This document shows, in pieces, positions 25,746 through 38,325 of a stretch of DNA of 64,000 nt. Every line of letters begins with the position of its first letter. The first letter of the stretch is position 1. Under the pieces are notes generated by a model. The model was not told the origin of the DNA, ran no database searches, and worked only from the letters and a program-made list of their open reading frames with translations. The stretch is taken from assembly GCA_944470555.2 (NCBI GenBank), contig OX104127.1, positions 129,953,113 to 130,017,112 of the forward strand, given 5' to 3'. This DNA is from Heterobilharzia americana (Eukaryota > Platyhelminthes > Trematoda > Strigeidida > Schistosomatidae). The position numbers and the translations under genes are program-made.

Positions 25746-26325
25746 TTTGAAACAAGCTATGTATCACAATATAATGGGGAAGTTGACTTTTGAAGTAAAT
25801 AACCACTCACTAACTGTGCCTAATTCTGCACTCAGCATGCGGAACAAGATACGGATTTTCAACACCAACGTCAAGTCAGTGCTCTTGTATGGCTCAGAGA
25901 CTTGGCGTGTCACGAAAGGCATTTCCAATAAACTACAGACATTCATCAACAACTGCTTACGCTCGCTGCTGAAGATCAGATGGCCAGAAAAAATAAGCAA
26001 CAAGGAACTCTGGGAACGAACCAACCAAGAACCTACCACGCAACAAATATGCAGGAGGAAGTGGAGATGGATTGGCCATGCACTGAGAAGGCCGACTGAG
26101 GACATCACGCGTCAGGCCAGTTGCTCGAGTGGAATCCCCATGGGAAGCGACGAGTTGGACGTCCGAGGGTGACATGGAGGAGGTCGTGCGAGGAGGAAAT
26201 GAGAGGTTGTGGGCTGTCGTGGGACCAGGTTCAAAAGATCTCAGAGAACAGAGGTCACTGGAGGCGTGCTACTGAAGCCCTATGTTCCACTAGGAACCCA
26301 AGGGACTAATAATAATATAAATAAT
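25746..26325 (+). mobile_element. RTE-like non-LTR retrotransposon, 3' fragment
   Basis: The frame at 25747-26172 carries NKIRIFNTNVKSVLLYGSET and WRVTKGISNKLQTFINNCL, the region after the polymerase core of this family. A frame change then leads to 26121-26309 with RRVGRPRVTWRRS, the common RTE C-terminal motif. The 3' end is CCCAAGGGACTAATAATAATA, a short TAA-rich tail as in RTE elements. Only the last 0.55 kb is present, the usual outcome of incomplete reverse transcription. It belongs to the same family as the copies at 28.7, 31.7 and 61.4 kb. Confidence 0.85.
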
Positions 26326-28736
26326 AACTGTGCCTAATAGCTTAATTAGATGATAAACTGTTTGAGTGAGTCAATGGAATACTTTTATGTTGAAATCCAA
26401 CACGATGTAATGTTTAGTTGTAGATACAACCAGTTTATTTTATTGTTGCAATTAAAAATAAAAGAACAGAGGTATCTTTCTTTTTATCCATCTTTTATGG
26501 TATTCTTACGCTTCAAGGGTGAGTTTTCTTTAGATGGCAATCCAATTTAGAGTAATGTTTCTCAAGAAATTTTGTACTAAAGTCGTCAAAAAAGCAGTGA
26601 GTGTTCACATTCACTGTTGACCTTAGTCAACTGTTTATAATAGAAATTCTAGCTAACTGAGGAAAAAACGATTGATGTTAAAAATGCTGGAAAAGAGTAA
26701 ATTCGATAACTGACTGGAAACTGTATGAATTGTTGTTGTCACGTTCACAGGTCTGAGTCCTAGTCGAAGTCTGTCGATCATGTGTACAATGTTGTCGCTA
26801 AGCTAACTGACGCGATATTGCAGTACACTGTTTTAATGACAGTCATTAAAAATCGAACAGTGGAAAGTTCTGAAAGCGAATAGTAGAAATCACAGTTTTG
26901 TGACGTGCAATAACAAAATTCATTTTTGTGTATTCATGAATTTGAGTCAGTGGCAAAACAGAAAATGATTGTTTTCAGGGGATAATAAGAAACGTGTTGA
27001 CCTGTGATACATGCAGCGATCACTGTTGATCTTACAATATTACTGCACACACTTAAATATAGAACGAAGAGTGAAGGTTCTTGGGTTTTTATAATTTATT
27101 ATCACACCTTTCATCCCGTATCTACTGAACTCTGGAGTTACTGAATCACATTAAGACTGATTGGTAGATGTAAAAATGACATTTACATTTGATTTTCTGA
27201 AAAAGAGTTGTCAGCGGGTATTCGTTGTTTTAATATTTGTATTTACTGGGGAATAAAAACTAGAAAAATAGAAAAATAATTATTCCATAGAGGTTACACA
27301 TGGGATCAAAATGGAACGGTGCTTAGAGAATATTGCATTAGCGTTTGGCAGACAAGAAGGCACGTTATTCCGGATGAAGAACATAATTTCCAAGGACTTG
27401 AAATACAATTAAGTTTATACGACTGCAACAGACTTCTCGCAAAATCAAGTTTTGAAAAAGTGAACAGAGAAGATCTTACATTCTATTTGAAGCAATTCAT
27501 AAAGACTTGAAAAGATTGGAAACTACTCCATTGATATAAACTTACACGTTATAATTTTAGGTCACAAGGTTGACTATGATTATACTGAAATTAATCATAA
27601 AGCATTCCAAGAGTTTTGGATAGCTTTTAGAGCAAAATTCTTTTGTATAAAGTAGAAACAAAGTAGTTTGAGTAACAACGATAGAATGAAACAAACAGTC
27701 GAGTTTGGTTTTCTGCTTTTTACAAGAAAAATACAAGCAGCGAAATAAGGAATATCATTTACCTTATGAACAAATCTTTTCAAACCATTATATCATAACT
27801 TAATTCGTATATCTCCAAAGTTTGATGAAGTTTTAACCCAACATTTGTAAACCAGGATAAGTGTGAGATAACAAATGTGACCCACTGTTCATATGGAAGC
27901 AAAAATTTGTTATTTGTTCATTTATCATATCTTACATATCCAGTATGTTCATCATAACTTTTCAACAATTCAACAGTTCATAATCACTCATTCAGCAGAT
28001 TTTTACCTGAGCTATTCTACACGAAAACTAATATTTTAAATCCCTGTTATCCGTTACTTGGGGAAAGCTGATTTCAATAAGTGATTAAACACTAGTTACG
28101 CTGATCTCATTTCCTTTTTAGTAGGCAAATAAAAATTCCAAATGATGAAGTAAAGAACTATTTACAAAATTATATCTTGTACGTCTGAAATGAAGGATCA
28201 AGTAGGGGATATATGAAACAAGGAAATTCAATGGCCAACTCTTAGGGACACCCTTGTAACCAATGAAATAACAGTTCAGCTGGGATGATAGCTAGACGAT
28301 TTTGAGTACATACGTTATTTGCCTTGTGATGGTTATTAGTTGAGCCTACGCGATGCATTTCGCTCAGTTTGGAACTTGTCAACCTCATCTACCAGCATCC
28401 TACTGATTAGTAGTGTTCCCCGTCAGACCCAAGTTTAACATCTGTCACTTCAAACACCACAGCTTTATGCAATAAGCTACTCAGCCAGGAAAACTGTTAA
28501 CAATACCTGATCCTTAAGAAAAACTAACATGATATTTATATATTATCCTTTTAAAATTTAAATCTCACTTTCGCGTCCTTTTGTGCCACGCAATGTTAAT
28601 TATTTCTAGTGCGCTTTAGGATACAAAACCCTGGTTGGTCCATTTCATACATTAAAAATCACCTTTCGTTTTCCCTAGCCACGGCCGCATAAACATATCT
28701 AAATGACCGAGCTTATAGTTATAAATTCATTAATTT
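26326..28736. other. No gene recognised
   Basis: AT-rich with short frames only. A weak tRNA-like segment on the minus strand near 28410-28485 may be a SINE remnant. Confidence 0.4.
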
Positions 28737-29925
28737 GCAGTCAACTCTCTACCTTAACTTCATCGACTTTGAAAAGGCTTTCGACAGCGTCGACCGAGAA
28801 GTAATTTGACAGACAGCTGCTGCTTCAATACTACGGTTTCAGTGCCACAAATCTTTATCGACCTCATTCAACAGCCATATGCTATATGACGACGCAATAT
28901 GCCAAGTGATATGCAATGGAAAACTCAGTGACGCTTTTGAAGTGAAGACAGGAGTAAGACAAGGCTGCTGCCTACTATCACCCATGATCTTCCTGATTAG
29001 GGTCGACTGGGCGGCATCATGCAGCAAACTGTGACAAGCGAGAAAAAGAATACTCTAGCTGGACCGATGAAACGAGCCTAGAAGCCTCGGATTTCATCAA
29101 TGATGATTCACGTCTAATGTCTTATTACACAAACCTGAAGATCTACAGGTGAAAACTAACAGGTTGACGGAAAAAGTGAGGCAGCGAAGACAGGACTTCA
29201 GCTGAATATAGAGAAGATAGAGGTGATGAAGATACCCAACCATCAACAACAACAAACACCAATCACCATCAATGGGAGAAACTTAAAGGAAGTAGTCTCT
29301 TTCACCTACCAATCTAGGCAGCATCAATTCAACTACAGGCGGCACAGACGAGGATGTCAAAACCAGGATCGGAAAAGTAGGACAGGCTTTTATTAACCTT
29401 AGATCAGTGTATAGATCTTCTGCACTCAGCATAAAGTGTGAACAAGATCCGTATTTTCAACACCAATGTCAAGTCAGTGCTTCTGTATGGCTCAGAGACT
29501 TGGCGCGTTACGAAAGGCATTTCCAACAAACTACAGACATTCATCAACAACTGCCTTCGCTGGTTACTGAAGCTGAGATGGCCAGAAAGAATAAGCAACA
29601 AGGGACTCTGCCTGGCTAAGTATCAACCAAAGACCTATTACCCAACAAATATGCAGGAGAAAGTGAAGATTGATTGGGCATGCACTGAGAAGACCATTTG
29701 GGGATATCACGCACCAGCCCAGGCCCTCGAGTGAAATCCACAGAGTAAACGACGAGTTGGGCGTCCGAGAGTGACATGGAGGAGATCATGCGATGAAGAA
29801 AAGAAAGCTTGTGGGCAGTGGTGTAGCAGATTAAGAAGACTTCAGAGAAGAGAGTGCAATGGAGGCATGCTACTGAAGCCCTATGCTCCACTAGGAACCC
29901 AAGGGACAAATAATAATATAATAAT
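28737..29925 (+). mobile_element. RTE-like element, 5'-truncated copy (plus strand)
   Basis: It begins inside the polymerase (STLYLNFIDFEKAFDSVDRE, motif A) and is followed by a stop soon after. The active-site region reads FINDDSRLMSY. RIFNTNVKSVLLYGSETWRV, RRVGRPRVTWRRS and a TAA-rich tail after CCAAGGGACAAATAATAATA follow. Frameshifts and stops break the frame throughout. From about 28746 to 29893 it is the mirror image of 31750-32897. Confidence 0.88.
28746..29893 (+). repeat. Left arm of a 1.15-kb inverted repeat
   Basis: This arm pairs with 31750-32897. Positions in the two arms sum to 61643 throughout, so there is no insertion or deletion across more than 1.1 kb. All segments I compared by eye were identical, including disabling stops and frameshifts. 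Identity drops to scattered mismatches just outside both ends (CAGTCAAC against CAATCAAA; AGGAACCC against AGAAATCC). Confidence 0.9.
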
Positions 29926-31194
29926 TAATATGCCTTCAGTCCAGTCATCTTCTTCTGGTGTCAGCTGGATATTGAGTTGAGAAGTCACTGTTCCATCGTT
30001 AATCGTATCGCATCGGGGCACTGTATCGTTATATTTACAGTGGATGATAATAAGAACAGTCTTGTATGAGATTCACAAACTATTTGAAACTCGCACGGTC
30101 CAGACTGACACTTATCATAGCTGATAAGTTATTCAACTGTGGTGTCAACAAGGTTTCCGCTTGAAACTACTCAGTCAAGATCATCCTATCTTAGATATAC
30201 CAGTCCACGCAAGCCAACCAGCCAAATTCAAGTGATCTGAACTAATTCGGTTTTATGAACTGATTTTATCCAAGCACATTGCTGATGAGCGTGGTCTCAA
30301 ACATGTGAAACGGCCGTCCAGAATTTAGATCACTCTGCTCTGGCTGGCGAAATACTGTACATCAGCCTGATTGCTTTCTAACTACTAAATTTGTTCAGTA
30401 GTAGTATCTTTCATTTCTAGTTCACCTGTATCATGTGACACAATTTGATTTCCTGGTAAGCAACCAACGAGAAGCATCTAATAAATCAAGATAAAATATT
30501 AAGGGAAAGATAAAATGTAACTGTCAATAGATGAAAGAAGAAAAAGAATAGCAATCTCTGATACATAGGATATCGAATAAAAATATATTGAAAACAAATC
30601 TGCATGAATATTCTTTGAATATATTTTAACTCCAGTCGTCTGATTTGGTTTTGAAGGGTTTTTCAAAGAAAATTTAAGCTTGTGTATTGTTAAAGATTTG
30701 CATAATAACATTCACAACGTACCAGTAATACAACACAAAAGTCAAAACGTTCATTGACCAACAAAACTTTCAACTATGCAGTTTATGAGAATATTTTCAT
30801 CATATAAATGTGACTGAAAACCTAATTTAGAGATAACATATCGAGCTTAGTTTGTGAAATACACTTGTGGTGTTTTAACCCTTTCACATGTGCAATTTTG
30901 TAAAGCATATAAGGAATAAGCACAAAAGTACCAATAATAAAGCTAAGTAAAATATTGGGAGTAGGGAAGACTGTTTACTTCTATAAATTAACTCTTTCTA
31001 ACACATTTTTTTAACTCTAAAGAAAGTAAAGTTAGTTAAAGTGGTGTCTAAATTAAGAATGAAATAACAAATGTACTGAGTGAAGTTAGAATTACTGACT
31101 TCATTGTCCGTTACCTAAAATGACTGATATCCAAATCCGGTAAAACCTGAAATGAAACTAATAGAAAATCCAATTTGGGGGTTTTTGGAGACTA
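29926..31194. other. No gene recognised; spacer of the inverted repeat
   Basis: AT-rich DNA between the two RTE arms. No coding domain is seen. The head-to-head SINE pair begins at about 31.2 kb. Confidence 0.45.
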
Positions 31195-31345
31195 ATGATT
31201 TGTAGTTAGTATTCATAATGGAGAAACATCGGAAACCTGGGAGTACCGGACAGCTGCTTCGTCCTAGTATGGGATCCTCAGCAGTCCGCACCTGTGACCT
31301 CACCATGGATTCCTACCTGGTGGATCAGAGGTAACATGCCGATCA
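31195..31345 (-). repeat. Hammerhead SINE copy (minus strand)
   Basis: On the minus strand the core reads CTGAGGA, then stem II TCC-ATACTA-GGA, then GAAG instead of GAAA, then CAGCTGTC. Most invariant residues remain, but the closing stem II pair and residue 15.1 are changed (a G-U wobble is still possible). The tRNA-like head abuts the next copy, in the opposite orientation. Confidence 0.7.
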
Positions 31346-31560
31346 CTGGACCTGGAAATGCTGGATTCGATCCCTACCAGGATCAAGTGTGCGCACTGTT
31401 GAAAAGTTCCACACCAGGCCGAAACAGCTATCCAGCGCACTCAGTTTTCCAATGTCCCTACAACTAATGTCAATCCATGATGAAAACCAACTTGTAATCG
31501 AGAATGGTTCAGACCTAGACCATCTACATACAAACTGCATGCAAGTTAAACTTCCGGTTA
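31346..31560 (+). repeat. Hammerhead SINE copy (plus strand), degenerate
   Basis: A B-box-like GGATTCGATCCC is followed by GCGCACTGTTGAAAAGTTCC and AGGCCGAAACAGCTATCCAG. The CTGANGA core and stem II are damaged. The 3' part (AATGTCCCTACAACTAATGTC, then AATCCATGATGAAAACCAACT) matches the family tail. It forms a head-to-head pair with the preceding copy. Confidence 0.7.
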
Positions 31561-31749
31561 AATTTTTCAGATGAGAAATAGGCAGACATGATCTTTGAAA
31601 TGTACCTGTTAGCTTACTGAACTGAGTAGCAAGTAGCTATACTTTTAAATACCTTATACACTGTGAGAAAATGGTACTTCACTTTTAGAAGCCTTAAAAG
31701 TATAAAGCGATTCGTTTTGGACATTATTACTATTATTCCCTTGGATTTC

Positions 31750-32897
31750 TAGTGGAGCATAGGGCTTCAGTAGCATGCCTCCATTGCACTCTCTTCTCTG
31801 AAGTCTTCTTAATCTGCTACACCACTGCCCACAAGCTTTCTTTTCTTCATCGCATGATCTCCTCCATGTCACTCTCGGACGCCCAACTCGTCGTTTACTC
31901 TGTGGATTTCACTCGAGGGCCTGGGCTGGTGCGTGATATCCCCAAATGGTCTTCTCAGTGCATGCCCAATCAATCTTCACTTTCTCCTGCATATTTGTTG
32001 GGTAATAGGTCTTTGGTTGATACTTAGCCAGGCAGAGTCCCTTGTTGCTTATTCTTTCTGGCCATCTCAGCTTCAGTAACCAGCGAAGGCAGTTGTTGAT
32101 GAATGTCTGTAGTTTGTTGGAAATGCCTTTCGTAACGCGCCAAGTCTCTGAGCCATACAGAAGCACTGACTTGACATTGGTGTTGAAAATACGGATCTTG
32201 TTCACACTTTATGCTGAGTGCAGAAGATCTATACACTGATCTAAGGTTAATAAAAGCCTGTCCTACTTTTCCGATCCTGGTTTTGACATCCTCGTCTGTG
32301 CCGCCTGTAGTTGAATTGATGCTGCCTAGATTGGTAGGTGAAAGAGACTACTTCCTTTAAGTTTCTCCCATTGATGGTGATTGGTGTTTGTTGTTGTTGA
32401 TGGTTGGGTATCTTCATCACCTCTATCTTCTCTATATTCAGCTGAAGTCCTGTCTTCGCTGCCTCACTTTTTCCGTCAACCTGTTAGTTTTCACCTGTAG
32501 ATCTTCAGGTTTGTGTAATAAGACATTAGACGTGAATCATCATTGATGAAATCCGAGGCTTCTAGGCTCGTTTCATCGGTCCAGCTAGAGTATTCTTTTT
32601 CTCGCTTGTCACAGTTTGCTGCATGATGCCGCCCAGTCGACCCTAATCAGGAAGATCATGGGTGATAGTAGGCAGCAGCCTTGTCTTACTCCTGTCTTCA
32701 CTTCAAAAGCGTCACTGAGTTTTCCATTGCATATCACTTGGCATATTGCGTCGTCATATAGCATATGGCTGTTGAATGAGGTCGATAAAGATTTGTGGCA
32801 CTGAAACCGTAGTATTGAAGCAGCAGCTGTCTGTCAAATTACTTCTCGGTCGACGCTGTCGAAAGCCTTTTCAAAGTCGATGAAGTTAAGGTAGAGA
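31750..32897 (-). repeat. Right arm of the 1.15-kb inverted repeat
   Basis: It is the reverse complement of 28746-29893 with no offset change. In this copy the element continues upstream beyond the arm into its 5' half, so the arm boundary is not an element boundary here. Confidence 0.9.
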
Positions 32898-33154
32898 TTT
32901 GATTGCCATTCTATGCTCTGTTCTATGGTGATGTGTAGAGAACTGTTGCAATTTGATGCACACATGATTTGTTCTTCCTGAAGTCAGCCAGCCTGTTCCA
33001 GTTGTAATTATGAATTCAGCGCAACTTTCACTCTCTCCAGGACGATGCACTTAAGGTGAGCAGGTGCATGATTTCCCCCAGTTCTCGCAAAGACTTAGGT
33101 CTCTCTTCTTTGAGAGTTTGACAAGTTAGCCCTTCTTCCAATCGGAAGGTATCC

Positions 33155-33576
33155 TTACTTCCTTTCTTCCAAACCTTCAGCAATAGCGATGTGGGCATGT
33201 CCGCTGTTGACCGTGTCTGTTTTCAGTGTTTCTGGAGGAATCCCATCTGGTCCTGTTGCTTTCCCGGATTTCAGCAACTTTATGGCTTTCGGAACTTTTG
33301 ATTTTGTCGGAGAGTATGTGTTCACTGGTAATTCTATGGCCGGACTGCTGGTGGTATTTCTAGACGAGTTGGAGGTGGCGGTGGTGGTCGATTCAAGAAT
33401 GCCTTTAAGTGATTGGCCCACTGTTTATTTTGTTTCTCCTCTTCGGTAACTAAATTTCCTTCACTATCTCTCACTGGTTTCATCTGAGTTGGTCTCTTCA
33501 CAGATAGTAGCCTGGTTATTTGATATAATGTTGTCAGGTCTCTCCTACCAGCAGCTTGCTCTGTCTCACTTACCAA
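33155..33576 (-). pseudogene. RTE reverse transcriptase, N-terminal part
   Basis: Two overlapping frames are involved. The upper (33334-33576) reads DLTTLYQITRLLSVKR and TEEEKQNKQWANHLKAFLN. The lower (33155-33421) contains KAIKLLKSGKATGPDGIPPE, the common entry motif of RTE and related polymerases. A frameshift lies between them near 33400. Confidence 0.85.
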
Positions 33577-34303
33577 TGTGTCGTAGAAGTGTCTTTTGTC
33601 TTTTCGTGTACTCTTTTTGTCTTCTTTGTCCAGTGTAGTGTTTTATACGTTGTACTCAGTTCCTCATTTCTTTGTTCATTCTTGCACTGGTTCATCTTCT
33701 GTTTCATCATTACCATCTTCCTCTCCCTCCTCTATCAGCTCACATGTATCCGTCGAGATCCATTCTTCGTCCTGTTTTTTCGTCTTCCTAACATGGTTGT
33801 GCGGGTTTCCTTACATGTCTGTTTCAAGGATTTCCGGTGCTCTTCCAGGTAGGTTTCTTCACGGATGTTGCCTAATGTCTCCCATCTTTTCCTGACAACT
33901 GGCTGACTGACGTGAAGATCTCCTTTGTAGTCTCGTCCTTCAGTTTCTGGGTGTTGAAATTGAGCTGTGGCATACCACAAACTTCTATCAAGGCTTTCAA
34001 CTTGATTTGGAAGGTTCCTTGCACTTGATAGTGAGTGGTATGAACCTACCTATATCTGCTCCCCTTCTTCATATGATCTTGTGTCCAGTAGGCTGGCTGC
34101 ATCTCCATCTCCACTCTCTTCATACTGAAATAAAGTCGATCTGATTATTAGTGTGTCCATCTGGTGAACTCAAATTCATGTCACTTTGTGAATATCCTTT
34201 TGTTTGTACACAGTACCTCCAATCACAAAGTCATCGAATGCGCAGAAATCTGCAAACAGTTCTCCATTCTCATTCATTTCACCGAGCGCTTCTCGACCCA
34301 TCA

Positions 34304-34573
34304 TCAGTTCTCTTCCTCTGTTGTCTGCTCCACGCAGTTTGACATTCTTGTCACATCACCCACTAGAATGAATTTTGATGTCACCATCTCGGATGGGGTC
34401 TTGTCCATTACTGAATGCAGTTGTCTGTAGAATTCCTCCTTCCTCTCTTCATCTGCATTATTTGTAGGTGCGTAGCTTGGCATTGTATGACTGTGAATTT
34501 TCTTCCTTTTGAGTTGAATCCATCTTGCTGTCATGATCCTGATGCTGGAGGAGGAGATTGGTTCCCACTGCAT
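34304..34573 (-). pseudogene. RTE apurinic-type endonuclease, internal part
   Basis: The frame reads MPSYAPTNNADEERKEEFYR followed by FILVGDV, the segment of the APE-like endonuclease leading to the conserved GD(F/M) motif. The same segment at 62030-62160 reads NAGE-free YCGPTNNADEERKEEFYRQ-type sequence and then NILMGDM. The copy is cut by stops on both sides. Confidence 0.8.
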
Positions 34574-35039
34574 GAGAGAGAGCCTTTGATGCTGTTGGGG
34601 ACATCATGATGGCCACTCGAAAACTCAGTGTGCTCTGCTTGTGGTTGTCGTCTGGGTGATAATATTGAAGTAGATTATTGACTCTGCAGTTGACAGTTTG
34701 GAGAGTCCACTTCCATTACATCTGCTTTCCCAGATTCTGAGAACTTACGCTTTCATCGACAGAAGACATATCGGCCAACTGGCTTCCAGGAGGTTTCCAC
34801 CGAATGGTGTCATTTCGTCTCTCCGATTCCAGCGAGGAATGTTTGTTTTTATTTTTTTATATTTTCTTCATGCTTTGAAGCTTCTTTAGCGATTTGATTG
34901 GTTTTCAGGTTAGGGTTGCCAGCCTTGTGTCCAACCTTCCCTCTTTATATAGGCTTAGGACCGGCTAGTAACTAGTGAACTAGTTAACCATGCGAGATTA
35001 TATTGGACATAATTAATTTAATAAATAATCAGTATTTGT

Positions 35040-35250
35040 ATGTAGTTCTGCAATGAATATTTATGAAAAGCTGGCAGCATTTCGAGTGCCATCGCAAACC
35101 TGGAGGCAGTATGCAGTTGTTTCATCCTACTATGGTACACCATAGGGGTGCACATCCACTTCACCGCAAGGAATTGAGCCCAGAGCCATCAGGTCACGTG
35201 GTAGACACCTTGGCATTAAGTCACTGAGTTGAGATCCAATGACCAAAAAT
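35040..35250 (-). repeat. Hammerhead SINE copy, strongly degenerate
   Basis: TTTCATCCTACTATGGTACA corresponds to the reverse complement of the stem II region, and GAATTGAGCCCAGAGCCATC to the tRNA B box and after. The ribozyme core has several changes and should be inactive. Confidence 0.55.
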
Positions 35251-36184
35251 TTTCTACTCCTATAAACTCGTAGTACAGTGTGATGGTCATCAATGTGAGT
35301 GATCAGTATTTGTCTGTACAACCTATTTGGTTGATACCATAGGTCACGGTCTGTTATTATAACTTCAGGGATTCCATTTCGTAGAACGTTGCCGAGGTTC
35401 ACAGAAGAGTAGTTTATTTGGTGGTTAGTGAGGTAACGTGCTCAGCACAAGACCTGAAGGTCCTGAGGTCACTTCTTTATGGAATCATATGCAATCACTG
35501 CTGGAGAGTCTCCTTCGAGGGTGATACGGCTCTTCATCACTCACAGTTTTACAGTGGTTCTCTTACTGAGATCAATCTGTGGAGAACAATGATTTGAAAC
35601 TACTCAGTTTTTTCAAACCACCACTCACATTCATCCTACAGTGTTAAGATGAGCCGAAAATGTTTCCTAAAAATTTCTCATGGAATCCTCTACTTGAGGA
35701 TTTTACCAGAATATTTGTCAAATATATGAGATATTCGAAATTTATTATTTTCTAGATCCACTGCAACAACAGACAGATAGCGAGCACCATCACGAAATCT
35801 GAAACCGAAGTAAAACAAAAGATATATGTCTTATTACCACCAAAATTTTATCAGCTAACGTCAGTTCATGATAACGGTGAATATTTCAAAGTGATAAAAA
35901 GATTCTAAACTATCCATTCGTTTAATCTGATCTAATAAAGTATTATGGTTATATTCATGAAAAGTTCAAAAGTGCAAGAGGTTTTATTGTGCAAATAGGA
36001 TTGAAGCAGAGGTATCACACTTCATTTCTCTACAGCTAACTCCTTGAAATATAGTTGAATTTCACATCAGTATTACTACAGACTAAGATTTCATTTTTTT
36101 GGTACTTATTCACGTTTTGCAAATATATTATTTACTTTAAGGTTTATGGAGATTTCATTTATTTCAAAATAGTATTTATCACGA
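35251..36184. other. No gene recognised
   Basis: AT-rich sequence with no domain; nothing beyond single short frames. Confidence 0.4.
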
Positions 36185-36370
36185 ACTGAAATCAGTTGCA
36201 GAACCAGCAAAACTCTGGGAACACTGGACAGCCGTTTGTCCAAGTATGGGACTCCTCAGCAGTACTCAGCCGAGACCCCACCAAGGGGAAAACTCAGGAC
36301 CTTCAGGTCTCACAGTGAACACGTTAACCATTCAGTTAATAGGTTGGGCTCCAATAGTTTGCAGTTTCTT
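36185..36370 (-). repeat. Hammerhead SINE copy (minus strand)
   Basis: On the minus strand it reads CTGAGGAGTCCCATACTTGGAC followed by AAAC, where the family has GAAAC. The invariant G12 is changed, so cleavage is not expected although CTGAGGA and stem II are intact. The tRNA-like head lies toward 36370. Confidence 0.7.
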
Positions 36371-36514
36371 ACTTCCTTCAACTCACAATACAACGTGACT
36401 ATTTATCAAGTTCTTCAGTTGGCATCTGCCCCACTTCCTACTGATTGACCGGACAGGTCATTACTTCTCATTAGAACTTAAGGATATCCATCTTAAAGCA
36501 TGTCGCTAATGAAA

Positions 36515-36700
36515 TCCGTCTCAGTAGCTCAGGGGTTAACTCATTGTCCCGAAAATCTGAAATTCCTGATTTCGATAACTGGAGTGGTCGTGGGTGCATA
36601 TTGCTGAGGAGACTCGTGCTAGGACGAAACAGTTGTTTAGTGCACTTAAAGCTTCAGTGGTTAACTAACTGATGTTACACCATGACGTCGAAATATATCA
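36515..36700 (+). repeat. Hammerhead SINE copy (plus strand)
   Basis: The head carries CAGTAGCTCAGGGGTTAAC (A-box-like) and GATTTCGATAAC (weak B box). The body reads TTGCTGAGGAGACTCGTGCT followed by AGGACGAAACAGTTG, with stem II mispaired. It stands head-to-head with the copy at 36185-36370, about 150 bp away. Confidence 0.7.
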
Positions 36701-36984
36701 TTATTTAGTGTACATATACGAGGGATATTATATTTCTGTGTGTCTGTTGGCGTGATAAGTAACATCGTTAACATGGTAGGTGTGGTTCGTAGCACTATAA
36801 CCGACTACTATGCAGTGATGTGTTATTGTAGTAGCCAGATACATTAGTATAGCGTCAAAGCCATTGCGTTTAAGAATCAACTGTCATGATATGTTCCTCT
36901 TTAATTGATTAGCTCGGTATTAAAAGGCACATTTATTCGATACTTTCAAATGTACTAATATTTTTATTTGCTCATTGGTTGTAT

Positions 36985-37135
36985 TAATATAAGTGTAAAA
37001 CTTGGGCACTGTGGTCAAGTGTAATTCCATTTTAGTCTGTTTATTAGGAATATCATACAGTGAAACAGTAGCATTTACTGGATAACGTTTCGGACACAAT
37101 TTATTGTCCATATTCATATCAGGTAACTCCACAAC
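36985..37135 (+). repeat. Single arm of a repeat also found in the Sox intron
   Basis: TAAGTGTAAAACTTGGGCAC followed by TGTGG recurs in reverse at 52417-52440. The following sequence, with ATACAGTGAAACAGTA and GATAACGTTTCG, resembles the hairpin arms at 52188-52401. The minus-strand frame across it (36920-37207) is probably chance coding. Confidence 0.6.
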
Positions 37136-37207
37136 TTCAAGACAGTCTTTATATATTCCTAGTTTTCTCTCCTTCTCTATGACGACAAGGGTAGTAGAAT
37201 TTCTCAT

Positions 37208-38261
37208 ATATGTGAGACGGGTGCAGCATCATTTCGATTGCATGTGTTTGGTGTTGATTCGATAAACAAAGATTCTGCTGTCAATCTCTCCCTCCATCCA
37301 ACTAAGTAAGTTTTCAACACTGTTGGCCTATCCTACCCTACTATGTGATGGTGTGTCATGGCATACAGAGCTATAGCTGAGTTTTTCTCTAGATGTCTTA
37401 TCTTATTAGGTTCTACTAATTTTGGTTGTATGTTGTTTGTAAAGTTAACTATGGGTTCAATTATATAACCCAACTTATAAACCTTAGGAGTACCTTATAT
37501 CCTGGTGGGGTTATCAGTTTTTTTCTTATGAGCAAAAAGCTGTGTTAAGAAAGTCAATCAGTAAATATAACTGCCTTACGGTGCAATACATACAATAGGA
37601 TGAATGAAAGCAGAATTCTTGACTTATTTATATAGTAAATGTCTATTAGATCCTGTGAGTATTAATTAGCCAGGAAAATAACTTTAAATCTTTGTTTTTG
37701 CTTCATTCTTGGATATATAGGTGATCAGTGTGATACACCTTGACATTCAACAAACAATATAGGTGGTTAGCGAATAAATGAAATTGATTTACTATTCCTA
37801 AACTTCCTCTATTTTGTATTTTTACTGAAACATCCGGTTTAATTGTGTCCAGTCGCCGGTGAAATTTATTTACTCATATACATTTACTTTAATGTATTCG
37901 TGTGGACGTTTGCGCGTACAAACCTAATTACTGTCACGAAAAAAGGATACGTCAGAAACTACAAATTTAGGTAAGTTAATATTGGATGAATGGCTTATTA
38001 ATTATATGAATGTTTTTCACTCAGAAATCAATATTTTTGTTCTTGATTGAGACAAGTGATTGTACTTCCGTTTTTCTATCAAAGAATATATGTTTATGAC
38101 TAGAAACAAGAAAATAGTAAACATCAAATCATTTCCGATTCACTGATTAAAAAAATTTTGAAAACGTAGTTTTTAGAAGAATTTGAGATAACAGATTGGA
38201 TTTTGACATCGACTTGATAGTACTTCTACTCCAAAAGATCAATTAAATCTGTACAATTGAA
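37208..38261. other. No gene recognised
   Basis: AT-rich sequence without clear features. Confidence 0.4.
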
Positions 38262-38325
38262 ATGAGAGACATGCTACTGTAGCCCAATGTTCCACTAAGA
38301 ACCCAAAGGAAAAATAATAATAATA
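38262..38325 (+). mobile_element. Tiny RTE 3'-end fragment
   Basis: CATGCTACTGTAGCCCAATG, then TTCCACTAAGAACCCAAAGG and a short AATAATAATA tail, matches the last about 60 bp of the RTE copies in this window. Confidence 0.7.

Larger units (their letters stand above)
31735..34995 (-). mobile_element. RTE-like non-LTR retrotransposon, longest copy (minus strand)
   Basis: The 5' end at about 34995-34900 shares TAGTTACTAGCCGGTCCT with the copy at 61.4 kb. Reading downward come the endonuclease end, a linker, the polymerase start and the C-terminal region, ending in a TAA-rich tail at about 31735. A deletion of about 100 bp removes the endonuclease start (the WNVHTM segment present in the other copy). 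Many stops and frameshifts show that it is inactive. The distal 1.15 kb forms the right arm of the large inverted repeat. Confidence 0.88.

Noticed and set aside
28410..28485. tRNA-like segment on the minus strand
   Set aside because: Only a loose A-box resemblance and no good B box; too weak to call.
36920..37207. 95-codon minus-strand frame as a gene
   Set aside because: It coincides with a repeat whose second copy at 52.2 kb does not keep the frame.
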